A DNA stretch of 64,000 bases from Pyrocephalus nanus (GCA_038380795.1 CM076266.1:16094145-16158144); one strand, 5' to 3'. Shown: positions 1 through 15,100, counted from the first letter of the stretch. Notes: generated from the letters alone by a model not told the origin. Numbers and translations are program-made.

Positions 1-33
1 TATTAATAATTTAACATGTATTCTTCTTTTAAG

Positions 34-147
34 GGCCAGCTACAGGGTAAAGAGCTTGACTATGAAAGAAAAAGTGATGTACATAAAGATATAGTCACAT
101 TTTTAAGAGAGAGATCACCTAGATTTGCAGAAAATATGGCTAAACAG
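34..147 (+). CDS. ODAD2: ODAD2 exon A (window residues 1-38)
   Basis: Phase 0-0 exon of 38 codons between a TTCTTCTTTTAAG acceptor and a CAG/GTATGT donor. It encodes a hydrophilic stretch containing [25 protein letters not shown] and AENMAKQ. This resembles the human segment DVNYERKGSIYKN...VTFLREKSPKFSENMSK as I recall it, in the conserved N-terminal part before the armadillo repeats. The upstream exon is outside the window. Confidence 0.9.
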
Positions 148-3100
148 GTATGTATTTACTGATACTGGGTGTATCTTCTACTTTGTACAAGTGTGCATTG
201 TTACGAATTACATTATAAACCTGGCTGAACATTTATGTTCTTTATCAAAGATAAATCAATGATCATATGAAGAATTTTAATCATTGAAATGCATTTATTA
301 TTTTTTATTTGGATTTGTTTCAGTTTCTGCTAAATATGTTTCTTTTGTAAATAGCAAATAATACACCATTTCGTGTATTGTTCTGTCATACCTTATGATG
401 GGGTTTGAATTACATGTGAGGTCAGCCTCTAATTTTTCATTAAGTGTTTTGCTTGTCTTCTGGTATTGTTCTGTATGGAGCACTGGAAATACTAAAGCAG
501 GAAAATGTGATATCCTTATGGAAAAGGTCAACTTTTTATGACAATATTTTTCTATGATCAAAACCATTTAAATTTTTACCTTCATGCTGTGTAATCTAAA
601 GATAAATAATAGCTTGACTTTTTTTTTTTATGAGAACTGTCTGATTTAAATATCAGAGTTGAGAGTTAAGCATCCAGCTTACACACCATGTCTTGCTTCA
701 GCCACTATAAAATCCAAGTGTTTTGGCTTTAATTTAGAGTTCAGTATTAGCTAGAACCACACAGTGCCACTACAGTTTTATTTTTTGTTTCATCATTCCT
801 GACAAAAACTCTTTTTTTTTTTAAGATTTCTAGGGTGGTTATAACAGATTAATAACTTGGTGGTAAAATTCATTACAGGCCAAAACCTGCCAAAAATTTT
901 ATTTTGGTTATTTATATGCAACTTTAATTATTGAAAGAAGGAAGGGATTAAAATATATCCTTTAGTTATGATTTTTTGTGATGTAGGGCTGATATTTATT
1001 TTTTTTGAGATCCAGGTATTTGACAGTTCTGAAAGAACAGAACATTTCAACTTGTACACATAAATACAGTAGCTTACAGTAATGGAATTAAATTTGTGAG
1101 TTGTTCTGTTTGAAAGGGAAATAAGTTAAAAAAATTTTCATTTATAGACAAGTTTTTTAATGTTATACCTATATATCGGTGTACACTTCATTAATGGAAC
1201 AACATACGGATGGTTTTAGACATAATTACTTGTTTAATGTATTTGCAGTGATTTGGCTGAATTTGATGTTCATGGGAATATTTTAATAATTTTTACTTTT
1301 CTAATCCTAAATGTTAATGTAGAATAATGATACTGTTGATAATAGACGTAATATATCTTTTTTTATGGGTTTTCTACCCTTATAAAGATAATGTAACTAT
1401 TCAATAAATGTGTACACTTATTAAAGAAGAGTAAATAAATAGAATTTATCCTGTTTTCCTTCAATTATCACATAAATCATGCACTCAGTATTGCCTGGCT
1501 ATGTAAATATGTTTATGCAGAAGAGTATACATTATTCCTTTTAATGGTTTAGGAATATCATATCATCTTGCCATGAGAAGAGCTGGTTTAGTACTTTCTG
1601 CTTTCTAAAACTAGAATGTAAACAAGTTAATATTGTAAAGCTGCGGAGCATTTGTACCAGAGGGAAAATCTCTGCTCTGGAACTCTCAAAAGCAGAGAAA
1701 AGCTGTATTTGCCTACAGTTTGCCTACATAAAGTAAAATATTACTGAAAACAGTTTTGATTTATTTTTAGAGGAGAGGAGAGCTTCAAAAAGCTTGTTAC
1801 ATACACATATATTGCAGAACCAGTAATTTTTATAATATCTGCCTGGCCTTGTTTAAGCTAACATCCAGAGTTTCTGTGTTGGCATATAGTGCTGGAGGAA
1901 ACATGCTTCTTAATGTCTGCTTAGCTGGTCAAGCTACAGCACCAGTTCCCTGTGAATCGTCTAGTTTATCATGTGCTAAATTGTCTTGTCTGGAGTACAT
2001 TTTCAGAATGAGAGAATTAGCAAGAGTCAGTGTGGAATTAGGCAGTTGGGTCGGCAAGCCTGGAACAGCCGATTCACATCAGGGACTGGTCAAAAACAGA
2101 CCACACTGTGACAGCTCCTAAAAACTGCCCTGAATCAGATACTTAAAGGAATGCCTTCACCTATCTGGGAGTGACAGCTGCAATAATAATATAATAAGTA
2201 ATGATCGTATGCTGTCTTTCCTGTAAAAATTGAATATGTTCCAATGGAGAATAGGAGTTGACAAGAGTCCTTTCCGTTCTGCATGTTTTTGATCAGCCAT
2301 GGTACTAGACACAGACAGCTGAGGGATTGGTAGGTGCCACTCAGCTCTATTCTTGTATGTGACTTGTTCAACAATGTTTTGTCCTGAGAGACAGAACATG
2401 AAAAAAATGAAAAGGAATGTGTTTATATTAATTCTAAACTATATCAAATTAAATTACTTGGAACTGAAGTCTAGCAGTTTATGATAGGCTATTTTCTTCA
2501 TTACTTTTTTTGTGGGAATTTTTTGTAAGTCCTTTATAGAGGGAAGTAGTTTTTATGTGAATGATACACTGGAAACAGTGACTTGACTTTGCAGTACTAG
2601 ATCTTAAAACTCATTTGAAATTAGGTTCTATAAAAGTGCTTGTGTCACAAATTATTTGACATATTAGAAACTGAACAACACCAAAATTTCCACTACGTTC
2701 AGAAAGTTCCAAATTTAGCTACTTCATTTGTTTAAAAAACTTTAATTTGCACATGGTAACTGCTGCTTTCCGAATTATTTTTTTTTTTTAAAGACAATAC
2801 AACTTTGTGTTTAGAATCTAATTCTACGTATAACTCATACAATTTTTAAGCACAGAATCCTGGAACTGTGCTTATAACTGCTTATAACTTCATATTCATT
2901 ATTCATATAACAATATAACTGACAAACCATGTCTCCTTTTATTAGGAATATAGTTTTTTTAAAGAACCAGCACATGAGAAGAATTATCAGTATGTGGAAG
3001 GTGCTGATGCTGAGGTGTCTGGCCAGTCCCAGAACGTTTATGATTCTACAGAAAAGAAAGTGAGAAGTTCTGCAAGGAAAAGATCCATTGGCAAGAAGTT

Positions 3101-6100
3101 ACAACCAACTATGCAGTGGAAAAATACAGGGCTTTCTGCTTCCCCAAGATAAGTACTTATCTTTATAATTGAATTTGTCTATAGATCTCTCTAAACTATG
3201 CTAATGGTTGGACTGCATGGTGCAGTCTGCATTATTGTCTTAAGAGCAATGAAACAAAATTTGCTTCACGTTAATTTTTAAGAAGAGAGTTCTCAGGTTT
3301 TTTTCTCTCATGCAACAGCTTTGATGTTATGTCATTTCCACAGCAAGGCAGGGAGATGTCTTGCAATTGTATGCCGTACTGGTATATCATAATATTTTTG
3401 GTGTTAAATGCCTTTTAAAGCAAGACAGTAGAAAAATCTAATCTAAACCGATGATGGGAAATCGGAATGGCTCTTACTTGTTACTACCAATTTTTAATGA
3501 TTTCATATTATATGAGCCACTTTTCTAGCTCTGCTTAGCAACAACATTCACTAATGAGATTCTCTCAAATCTTGAGATAATACCCAAAATAGAGTATACG
3601 TATGTTGGATATTGTTGTATTTTTCTTCTGAGATCAGAATTCTGTTTTGATTTAATGCTTCTTGATTTCATGTTAATGGAGGAAGAAGAATATCTGAAGA
3701 AAAACCTTTGATTGCCATCCTACAAAAACCAGTCAGTATCTTCTCAAGTCTTCACATTGACATTGCAAGAAACATTTTAAGTGATTTAGGATTTGACCTA
3801 CAGTCATCAATTTAAAAAATGGTTTCCCAGGGCAAGAGCTAACCTTTTTCCCCAGTCATTGTTCAAATCTACATGTAGTGAAATTGGATGTAATCATGAG
3901 TAATATTCTCTTTTATTGTTGTGACCGTGATAGGTTGACCAGCCCAGGCTTGAAAAGACAATTTGCTTTCATAACATTGTAAGTTAGGGACAAAAAAGCA
4001 CCAGTACTCAACTAGGCCTAGGAATCTTTTGGAATATAAGGAAAGCAAGATATATTGTATTCAGCATGATCAAAGCTATGGAACATGTCAGTGTGTGGAA
4101 GAACTAGGCAGACTAGAACTCTTTTGTCTGGAAAAAAGATGACTAGAGGAGAAGAAGAAAGATACAGAAAATCATGACCGGAGATGATAAACAGGGAACA
4201 TTTAGTCACTGTCTGTTCTAGGACAAGAATAAAGGGCATCAAATGAAAATGAGCCAGTGAGATCAGTTCAGAACAGAGAGAAAGACGTCTTCATACACCA
4301 CATAGCTAAGCACTCAAAGTCTTTGCCAGAGGATAGTAAATTCATTTGTTTATGTGAGTACAAAAAGCAACCAGCCACATTCATTGAAGAAGAATCCATC
4401 CAAAACTGTTAATGCATAGACAGTCAGTTCTGTGAGTCACAATCTGCTGAAGAATGTTCTGGAAAAAATTATTTCTGTTGTGTTTTTTGTTTGGTTTTTT
4501 TTTAATAAACCCAAATCTAGTGACAAGGCTTCAAAAAAAGATACTGAAGAAGGGAGAAATAGTACTGTATCTCCAAAAACAAAATCCAGTGCCAGTTCTA
4601 AATCTCTTAAAATTCGTCGAGCTCCAGGAAGGTATGGGTTACTTATTTTTCTTCCTTCTTTTAAAAAAATTTTTATTTTCCCTATCTACAGTAAATACCA
4701 CCATACTTACTCTTTGATAATGCCAGTTGTATATTTTTCTAATTCTGTTATTAGGCACTGTGGTAATGCCTGTTTGAAATGTGCTTGTCCCTATTAGCTT
4801 CTAGCTGTTTGAAATTGGTGATCCTGTTTATTCATTTTTAGTAAAACATCAAGCAGTTTAGAAGATGTTAGTGACAGTTCCTCAGAGGGTGAGGAGGATG
4901 AACATCCTATACGTCGTCAGGAAGGAACCACTGACTTATCACCTGAGTACTGGGGAATTCAGAAACTTGCAAAATATGTAAAGGTAATTAAAAAGTGTTG
5001 ATAAATTTTATAAAAAATAAAAAAGATTCGATTGAGGACTCAGCTCCTCATCCTTTCCATCCTTCGTATATTTTAGAATAGCCCTGCTATGCAGTATCTT
5101 CAAATCCTGGAACTGTGGACTTTCCTATCATGCACTTTTTTTTTTTTTCATCTGCTATTTTTGGCTTATATAGACCTTTAGATTAAACCATCTGTTCAGT
5201 GTTATTTAAAACTTAAGATGGTATAATCTCTTTATTAATTATTGGGTTTCTGTTTTGCTTTTTGTATGAAACGTTCCAAGATATTTCTTTATGTGGATAA
5301 TAACTTTCAAGAGTTTTTATTAAAACTGAATAGTTGCCTAAAGTCTTTCATCAGCTATGATTAATGCATGACTGAAGTAATTCTAACATGATCTTGTGTC
5401 TGGATAGATGCTTTAGTGGACAAGAAAATGTATGATAAACAGGCATCCTCTAAAACAAACGAAAAAGAAAGGTTTTTACACAGACTTGTTGAAAATCTTT
5501 TGGAACCTATAAATATACACAGTTAAAATTCTGAATATGTCTGAAATACATCAAAACCCCAACAACCCTCTACTATTCTGGAAAACTCTAATTATGTTTT
5601 TCCCTCAGGAGAAATTCCTTTACAAGTTTGCACTGGAATTTATGTTCTGTGAAGTTACTAATAAAAGCGTTGGCTTGTTTATTTTTTTGAGTACAGAGCA
5701 CACACATCCGACTGATAAAATGACGGTACTGGCATTTGGTAAAGCAAAAAAAGGGCAAGTCCTATGAGGAGCAGCTGAGGGAGCTGAGGGTGTTTAGCCT
5801 GGAGAAAAGGAGGCTCAGGGGAGATCTTATCACTCTCTACAAGCTCCCTGAAAGGAGGTGGGGATTGGTCACTTCTCCCAGGCAACTGGAAAAAGGGTGA
5901 CAGGACATAGCCTCAAGCTGCGCCAGGGGAGGTTTAGACTGGACGTCAGGAAGAATTCTTTCACTAAAAGAGTTGTCAAGTGATTGAATGGGCTGCCCAG
6001 GGAAGTGGTGAAGTCACCATCTACAGAAGTATTCAGGAAATAATGGATGTGGCACTTCATGCTATGGTTTAGTTGACATGGTGGTGTTCAGTCAAAGGTT

Positions 6101-9100
6101 GGACTCGATGATCTTGGAGATCTTTTCCAATCTTAATGATTCTATGATTCTACAATTAAACATTTGTGAGGCATAAGCAAAGCTTTGGCTCGTCTCAGTC
6201 CTTTGACCATTGTGGAAGAGTAACTCGGTTTTAAACTGTATTCAGAGTAGGCACACTGCTTGCTCTCAGTTCATGTGAGTGTAGCCTTGCTAGTGGTTGT
6301 AGCCAAAGAGACACAAACAAACATGGATAACACGAGTCTCTCTACAATTATCTTTTCTAGGTTGAACCTCTGTATTTTTCTCATTTTGGCAGTGGTAAAA
6401 TAACACTTTGCAAATGTAATCTAGTGTAACACTGAGCATGTAACTTGCTTAGCTATTCCTCATGTTGAACACACGATGTATACATTTTGCATGAATCTTC
6501 CTATTTGCATGGAATTACAGTTCAAGATGCTGTTTTCAAATCTTTCAGTTTGCTAATAACTTGCTTTGGTCTGTGTTATGAAGCATCTCTTTGTACTTTT
6601 CTGAGAGCTCAGAGAAACAACCATGCTGCTCTTTAGTAAAGACACAAGGTCCTCCTAGAGAGGATATTTGAAATTAATTACTGTTGATGAACTCACAGTA
6701 GTCTTTTCATTGGCCCATTTTTGTACCACCCTCTTTACTGACAAGGCTCTTGTCTCCTGGTTACATAATTCTCAAACTCCCTTTCCTCTCTAGATTCTTC
6801 ACATAGTCATGTTTAGATTTTAGTATTGGACTTTATTCAGTATTGAAATTCATTTCTACATTTGCATGAGACCATTCTGAATAAAGACTGATAATGGCAA
6901 ATAGGAAAATATATTTTTCAAGTACCTCTCTTTCAGAAATTGGTACATTTTGTTCTAGCTGTCAGCAAGCAAAATTACATAATGCTTTGGAACTAGAAGA
7001 AGAAAGAGGAGCATTTCTGATCAAATTGCAAGTACCTGTTAAGAAGTTTATAATACAAAATTCCATAATATGAAAAGGTTTTGTCCTGAAAATTCAGATG
7101 TATACTTGCTCATGTATTCATGCACACCGAGTCGTCAAATAGTTCTTTAAATTAGGTACAAATTAAACAAACTATTTGAAGATATACTTAAAATAGTTCT
7201 GTGTTGATTCTTAGCTACGTAAAGCAAGAACTCCCTGGGGTCAGATAAAGCTGAAAAGAGATGCCTCAGTGCCATACCACAGACAGTGGTTGAAATGTTT
7301 TATTGATGGAGTGCTACTTCAGCTTGCACATGGAATTCGTTTTAATTCAAGTATAAATACTGCACTTCTGGCCAGACTTAGGAGATTTTTTGGCATTCTT
7401 GTTGTTCATGTAGGCAAGTGTTCATGACAGATGCAACATAAGAGAAAATAAATTTATGACTGTGTTATTTAAGTATCTACAAGCTTATTTATATAGAAGC
7501 ACAGATTTCAGAGGGCTTGTGTGTCTTCAAAGGTTGTATGCATTGTTTGCACATCTGAAAAAATGAATAAAATGCCTTAAACAATAGGTGTTTGGGATAC
7601 CAAGAAGATAATTTGTAGATGCAACCATTTTTTGGTAAATGTGAATCATAATTCAGCAAGACTCTATAAAGATGAATTTACAGAGAAAAGACTTCCATAA
7701 AACCTGAAAGATATGTAGTTTTTATACCAATGTTAGATTCTCATTAAATGTTAAAAAAGCAGTTGCTTTTTGTATAAAGCAAACTTGCTGGATCCTGTGA
7801 GTTGTGCCTGTAGCCTCTGTACTTGTATACCTCTCCATGGAGAGAAAATTCCAGCGCAGGGGAAATTCCCTTCTGACTTTTTGCCCTTCTCCACTCCCCT
7901 TCCTTTCTGGGAAAGAGTATCCATGTTGGAATTGTTCCGCTGGGAAGCAGCTGCTTCTGTGGTCTGGCTCCTTGTCCTACCTTCAAGCTTCCCAGGGCTG
8001 TGAAACAGAAGAAAGAACATGTGTGTTCTCTCCATGTCTCCCCATCGATTTAACAGCAAGCAGCGAAGAGAGATCAGCAAGCTTGGTGATGACCTTGTGT
8101 TTAGGTATCTTTTAGGGCCAGAGTAGATGAAACTGGAATGAAGTGCTTTGTTGATGTTTGTAACAGTGAGATTCACCCAGAAAAGCTTGTTTTACATTTG
8201 ACATTAGTTATTAAATTTGTGCTTCTGAAGTATTGGATTTCTAGAGGAAATTTTAAGAAATTTTAAGAAAAATCTTAAGAATAGGATGAAGGGATCATCT
8301 TTTTCAATTATCATTTTACTAGAAACAGGGAATGTCAGGTAGAAATGCAGAATTTGTGCAGCTCACTAAAAAAAAAACAAACATGGAGAAAGAAAAAGGA
8401 TGAGAGCTGGGTTTTGTGCTGCCCACGGTTGAGCACTCGCTGTTGCCAGTTTTTGAGATAAAACTGAGATGCTGAGAGGTGAATTGGGGCTGGTGACTGC
8501 CAGTAATAACTCCAGTCTCTAGAATAAGTCTGTAATCCCTTAAACCCTTGTGCTGCTTGATCTTGGTTCCCTGTAAGGGCGTGATTTATGTGTACACCTA
8601 TGCCAGGGTTAGCTCTGGATAGAGTTCTGCAGGACCATGGAAGTTACAGCATTCATCCTTCAGTTTCTTACATGGAAAGTCGTTCTACTTTTGGCTGTAT
8701 TTCAGGGGTATGCTGGTGAAAACAGTCAAATCTCACACTTCACATAAAAATCCATTAATTTCAAATCTATCTGTAATTACTCCAGTGCAAAAGACCTCAT
8801 TCCCAGAACAGCATCGTGTTTCTTTTCTACTTTGGAATCATAGGTGGACAAATCTGATGTCTGTCCCCAGCTGTTTGCATCCTGTGCCAGGTCCAGGAGC
8901 TGGGGAAAGGCAATAGCACTTCACAGGATGTGCTCTGAGTGTGGCATTGAGCATCAGCTCTCACGTGCCCATGTGCCCTTGTGCTGCATAGCAGTGGATG
9001 GCTTGGAAGGAAGGATATCGTGTCACCTGACTCAATGAAATCTCATTCTCTGGGCAAGGAAAAGGCACAAAACCTGCAGGACACACTGAGTGTATTCAGG

Positions 9101-12100
9101 ACTGCTCCACAGCTGAATTTTGGAAGGACCTTTGGAAGGCTGCTGTGTTCAAGCGACATTCTTGTAGCTGTCAGGAGGCCCCTCTGTAGTGGGCTTATAT
9201 AAAGATGTCAGACAGACCAGAGAGGCAGAAACATACAGGAATATTCCTTCTGGCCTTTGCCTCTTTCCTTTTCTTTCTCCTCTTATTTTTCTCTCACTTT
9301 CTTTTCACTGCAGTGCAGTGATTGTTGGCTGGACAAGACTACTGCCCATAACTTCTGCTTCCCCTTTACAGTACAGGCAGACCTGAGCCAGGAGGATGTA
9401 GTGTGGCCTCTGCACCACAGGCACATTTTATTTTCTCTTCTCAGAAAGCTCAAATTTATCAGTTAGCAACATGCAGCTGTGTATTGGTTTGCAGGAGGGA
9501 GTAGTGGGTCCTACATTCCTGGGGAAGAAAGATGCAGGTTAGAACTGCAGAAGGTCGAACAGACAGTGAAATGATATAGAGAGATTCTGCCAGGAGCTAA
9601 GGTAGAGGATCTCAAGTCAGAGGTTCATGTAGATATTGTTGATAAACTGTATGGGGTAGTTTTACTTCCCAGAAAAAAACATGGAAACATCTGGAAGCTG
9701 GGATTAAGGGACTTGGGGCAAACGAGGGTACAGGACATTTGTGTATGCCTGAAATTCAGGAATGTGGACGAGGAAGGTCTAAACTCTGCAGTAGCAGGGA
9801 GCATATTTTGGATCATTTGAGGACCAAATCTTAAATTGCTGTTGGATGTGTTTGGGGAGTTATTTTGCACTCTCTGTGCAAGGTTTGCAGTGTGACTTTT
9901 TTATGCATTGAGGGGAAGCAGGAGGCGGTCGGTAACTGCTTGCACACTTTCCTACTATACCTTAATATAACGTCAGTCACAGTTTATGTCTGAGATGAGA
10001 CTTGTCATACTTGAGGTAAAGGGTTTTAGACACCTGAAAAATAGATATCTCCCTCATAACATTTTGTGATAGAAAACATCCAGCCTTTCAAAAAAATCAT
10101 TATTTTCTTGTGCACATGAAAATTATATGGTTTAGCAGGTCATGTATACAGCAACTCTTTTATAAGAACCAGTTATGGCACTTGTTTATGGCACTTGTGA
10201 AGATGTCGATGCAGATTGTAGATTTTTCTCAAAATTTATATGAAATAGAGGATAGACACAGTATTTTTAACTGCTTCATGGAAAAATACAGCTTTCCTAA
10301 ATTATAATGGTATTGGAAATGTTCTGTATTGGTAAAGTTACACTAACAGTCATGATAAAAATTTAAATCAGCTTCATGAGAAATGGGTTAAGAAATCAAT
10401 TGTATTTTGGGATGAGTAGAAAAGTAATTCTATTTTATTCTAAAATGCAGAACCTCAAAAAAAGACATGGACATCCCAGCTTAAGGAATAAAATGGATCT
10501 TCAGATACTAATTCTTTAAAGTGAAACTCCACAGAAAGTAATTTCAAATTTAGTAAGACAAGAAAAAAAGAGTGCTAGTGTTACAGTGTACCTACTGAAG
10601 TACCAAACATTTGTTTATTTTGCACATTGTAATACTGCTCAAAATTTTTTTGATAGTCATAGATAAGAATCTCTGGTGTTTGTGGATGTCCCTGAACAGC
10701 AAACTGCACAAAGAACTGCGAGTACAAAGTCTGTAGTCTTGAAATCTGGCTCTATATGTGTGATAGATGCAAATGTCAGAATCTAATAGCAGGAGTCAAA
10801 GTAACTCATCTGTGTAGAACATATATTTTACATCATGATGTTTTTTCTTCTATCTGTGGATAAGAAGTAGCATGTTTTTCTTTATAATATCATATTAGCC
10901 AGACTTGCATGAGATTATATTTTAGCTGTTAAAGACAAAATAAGCACATATATGTGTGTGTAAAATATTTTTGTATATAAAATACATTTGACACTGTGTA
11001 ATGTCTTTTTCTCAGGACTGACCAACTTTGCAGGGAGTTTACCTGATCTTTTTAGTAGGATGTCTAACAATAAATCTTTCCCCTTCCATGATGGAAGTAT
11101 ATGGTGGAGTAACTTGAAGGTTATTCAAATGAAAATAAATTTTCCTGTAGTTTGGCTAAGTGGTAGACTGTTATTTTTCAGAAAATACCAAATGTATCTG
11201 ACATAATCATATGCCACCTGCTAGTGTTTCTAGGCACATGTTAGGCTAACCTGTCAGCCTTAGCAAACCTGTCAGCCTTCATATCGCTGTCTTCTCTACT
11301 GCTCATGAACGTCTCTTGCTCTCATCTTCCAGTATTAGCCAAGATTTTTTTTTAAAATTCAGTGAAGAATGTGATTGCTGAAAAAAAGAAATAAAAATAT
11401 AGGGAAACTGCATATTATAGTTTAGTTATGTATTTTCTAACAACCTAGATTGTGCTGATCAGGAAAAAAGAAATACTTTTATGATAAATTTACTAGGTAG
11501 GAAATATTGGCAAATGGTGAACTTTAAAATTATTATTATAATTGGCAACTCTGAAGCACTTGAATAGCTCTCTTCTCAAAATACTGTACAAACAATCATT
11601 CCTTGTCACAAGAGGCATATAAAATTCATGGCAGCCAATTGAATTTTGACCATTGACACCAACTCTGATGAATTTCTGTGTAGTGGGGGTTTAATTAATG
11701 TTGAGAGGGTCACACATTCCTAAGAGTTTCATAGCTGATGAGATGAAAGACAATTCAGAAATAAAGGGGAAAAAGAAGCAAGCGAAAAGTGGAATTCAGT
11801 AAAAGATGAGAAAGAAGATAATATGTCAAACATAAAGGACTGAGGAAAAGAATGTAAAATAACTGATGTTTGATTCTCCTCTTTCTACAGGATTGTATTC
11901 TATTGTGAAGGCAGGTGATTAAATTAATGAACTATGGTTTTGACACTGTAACTATAGTACCTGTAAAATAATAGTAAATTGCCAGAGCTGTCTGAATCCA
12001 ACTTCAGTCTTTATATTCATGGAGTAGATAATCAAATCATTATCTTTCCTAAAGAATTAGAACAGAATTGTGTCTGAAAGCTACAAAGAGTTTTAAGTAG

Positions 12101-15100
12101 AGAGAACAATATTCTTCATTGTTTTTAGGTGTTCCACATTGACTAGGCTCAATTTAATCACAGCTCACTATACACAGTTATTTCAGAGGCAAGCCTGTGC
12201 TGCAGCCGTGTCTTCATCTATATTTGTTTTTCTATTCTCTCACTAAGCCCTATTTTTAAGTTTGTTTCTCCAGAGGACACCTGTCTCTTAGTTTTTCATA
12301 AACTATTGCTATCATTTTGTTTTTCTTGCAAAATCTTTTTTTTTTTGCTAGTTTCAAATGTTTTTGCTGTTTCAACAGTGTGTGAGCTCTCCAGTAGTCT
12401 GTAGAGGCATAGGTCCTTCCTAGTTCAAACTCATTAAATTTTCTCCTCAGATTCACTTCTACTGGTTTCCCAAATCAGTTGGATACTTAAAATTAAAATA
12501 TCTGTAATAACATTAAGGCTTTTATCCTCTTTGTGAGCCAAGTACTAGGCAAAATCAAAATTGCTTAGGCAGGTCTGACACTGTCACAGAAGGTCAACAG
12601 TACATCTGTATTATGGACAGCATATGTCTCATCTCAAAGTCTCCAGTCAAGGTTTACAGTGTTAAAATCAGTGTTAAAATACTGTTAACAATAGTGCTGT
12701 TTATGTAGGATTTTTTTTTTTTTTTTTTAGATTTAATCCTAGAGCCTTTTCTCATTCAATTCTATTTCCTTCTAATTTTAGCATGTTCTTTTTAAAAACA
12801 TATATGCTTAATTTTCCTCAGATGAATTGTCTTTACAAAATTGTCCAGATGCAACTGGGGAAGAAATACACTCCTAAACTGAAACTTTCACAAAGAAGTA
12901 GAAGATAAACTTGCACTGTTAAGATATATATTATCTTGGCCAGGTTTTCTGTGGTTTTGGGGTCACCATTTCACTTCCTTCCAAGTTTGAGGTTTGAGAA
13001 GTTACTAGGAAATATACTCTATTATTCCTAGTCCAGTGAAGTAAAAGATCATATGTTTGCACATGAACTGTTAGGCTCTTGCCTTCTCTATAGTAGAATC
13101 CAATTACTATGAATCAGAAAAGGAAAGCTAATGGAATGGATCCATGTCTTGGAAGAGTTTTCAAGGGAGAATCAATGGTTGCCTAACAAAACCTTCTGGT
13201 TCGTGCAGAAAATAATAGACTTATTCTTTTGTTTGGAAACTCTTTTCAATTTCGTAAAATATAACAATTTATACTCACTGTATCTGGGTCATGACATATA
13301 TGTCACTTCTGCCACTGTGTAGGGTCAGGGTCAAGGTATTAATCTGCAATTAAAACTGCAGCTTCTGTGCATTGTTGTAGTCCAGTGTGAATGTTTTGGA
13401 TTTTGAGACTTTACGATGCCTGTGATTTTCCACTGGCTTTACTTATATTAATCTGTATGGTTTACATACTGCCAGGCTGTAGCTAAAGAACGCCAGAAGA
13501 TTCAGGAAGTGGGTCAGGGAATTATTCCATAACTCAGTTATACTTGTCCATAACTCATGTCTTAACAAGTTGCAGCTTGTATGTTTTATAAACTAAAAGG
13601 AAAAATTGGAACTAATATATAAACCATAACAAAACTCAGAGTGTTTAGAGATTCACTAGCATAGAAAAACTGTCTTGCTGAAGCATATTATACATGTTGC
13701 ACTGCAATACTCAGTCTTTCATTAAGCTTTATCAAAATTTATTTGAATTTTGAATTATTTTCCAGCAAAAAATTAAAAAAAAATTAAAAAAAAAAAGGTC
13801 TGTGATTTGAGAGAGTCAAGTTCAGCAGAAAATATAAAACTGACAAAGTATTAAACTAAGAGGTTTATTTCATACTTTACTGTTTATTTTGGATTTGTTT
13901 TATACAAATGACAATATTGTAATAATATTTTGGGATGGGATTCCATTTAAATAATGTTTTTGTTCTAGAAGTTTTTTCATTCCATTAATGAATTTTAATT
14001 AAAAATTTTCTGGTATAACAATAAAGGTTTCTATAATTTGACCTGCTTTCTTTTGGATATCACTTTTTGCTATTTTGTTTGTTTGTTATTTTCTAAAAAT
14101 ATGTTGACTTGGTATTTTTGGTCTTAGTTTTGTCAAGTATATTGTAATTGGCATTCTGAATATATATACTCGTAATCAAAATGAGGCATTATTATACAGA
14201 AGAATGACAAAACTGCCCTGAAACAGCAAATTTCTTTCTTGTTATTCAGTCATGGACATGTTATCACAGACATGCACATTAATTATCTATCCAGGAATTA
14301 TCTAATACAGGAAATAAAATTAACTTTTACTCGGGAAAAATAAATTTCAGCCATAACAGAAAAAAACCCCCATTCTTGATATTGCCATACAAAGTAAAAC
14401 AATAATTCATTTTCTGGTTGCATTCAGCCATGTTCACTCTAAATCGTAATGCAAATTAAATAAATTAATTAACCCCCCCTTCAAATAGGTACCATATTTA
14501 TAGAGATGTTTGTGAGCCAAAAACTGTATAATTGTCTTTTTATTTAATCTCACACTCTCTCAAGAAACTGAAATGCACTGTAACTTTATTGTAATGTTTA
14601 TGTATTTCCATGAATGTATGTTTGTTTTACTACAAATTGAGCAACAAATTTGGATTAATCTTCTTTATAATGTTGTTAGTACTTTTATTACTTGTACTCC
14701 CATAAGGCCTTTGGGCTTCAGTTGAAAGAGGGGAAGAGAGATACTGGGAAAAGGCACTTGGGCAGTAGCAGGAAGGAATTTTGTCAAAGGGCGTTGGTAT
14801 CCTGAGTCCAGGTATGAGTGGTGCCTTTCTCTTAAAACTGCCTTTTCCCTGGTGTCAGTTGTGACAATTCTGAACTCTGATACAGATCTCTTTTGCAGCA
14901 GGCAAAGTGGCCTAATTGTGCCCCTTACAACGTCAAAGGGTTCAGGCAGAAGGAAGGGGGGGGTCAGAGTGCCATGCAGTGGGGCTGTACCAGGTTGGAT
15001 ATCCCCCAGCCTCCTGCACAGCTCCTGTGCAGACTCCACTCCTCGTAGAGCTAATGCTTCTGTCTGCTGGCAGATCATCTGCAAAAAAATCCTTTAATGG

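Noticed and set aside
3049..3058. Alternative donor inside exon B (AAA/GTGAGA)
   Set aside because: It cuts in phase 0, and joining to exon C would then read TGA at once; it also drops the part that aligns with human ODAD2.
3149..4520. U12-type AT-AC intron as explanation for the AT donor
   Set aside because: The donor is ATAAGT rather than ATATCCTT, the intron ends AG rather than AC, and no U12 branch motif is seen near the acceptor.
4432..4520. ATG at 4432 in frame with exon C as an alternative start
   Set aside because: The upstream open part is T-rich intron and polypyrimidine tract ending in the exon C acceptor; no promoter or homology support.
7751..8176. 141-codon open frame on the - strand, with a 103-codon frame on the + strand
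   Set aside because: Both strands open in a GC-richer patch, no splice signals in place, low-complexity peptide and no family resemblance; most likely chance.
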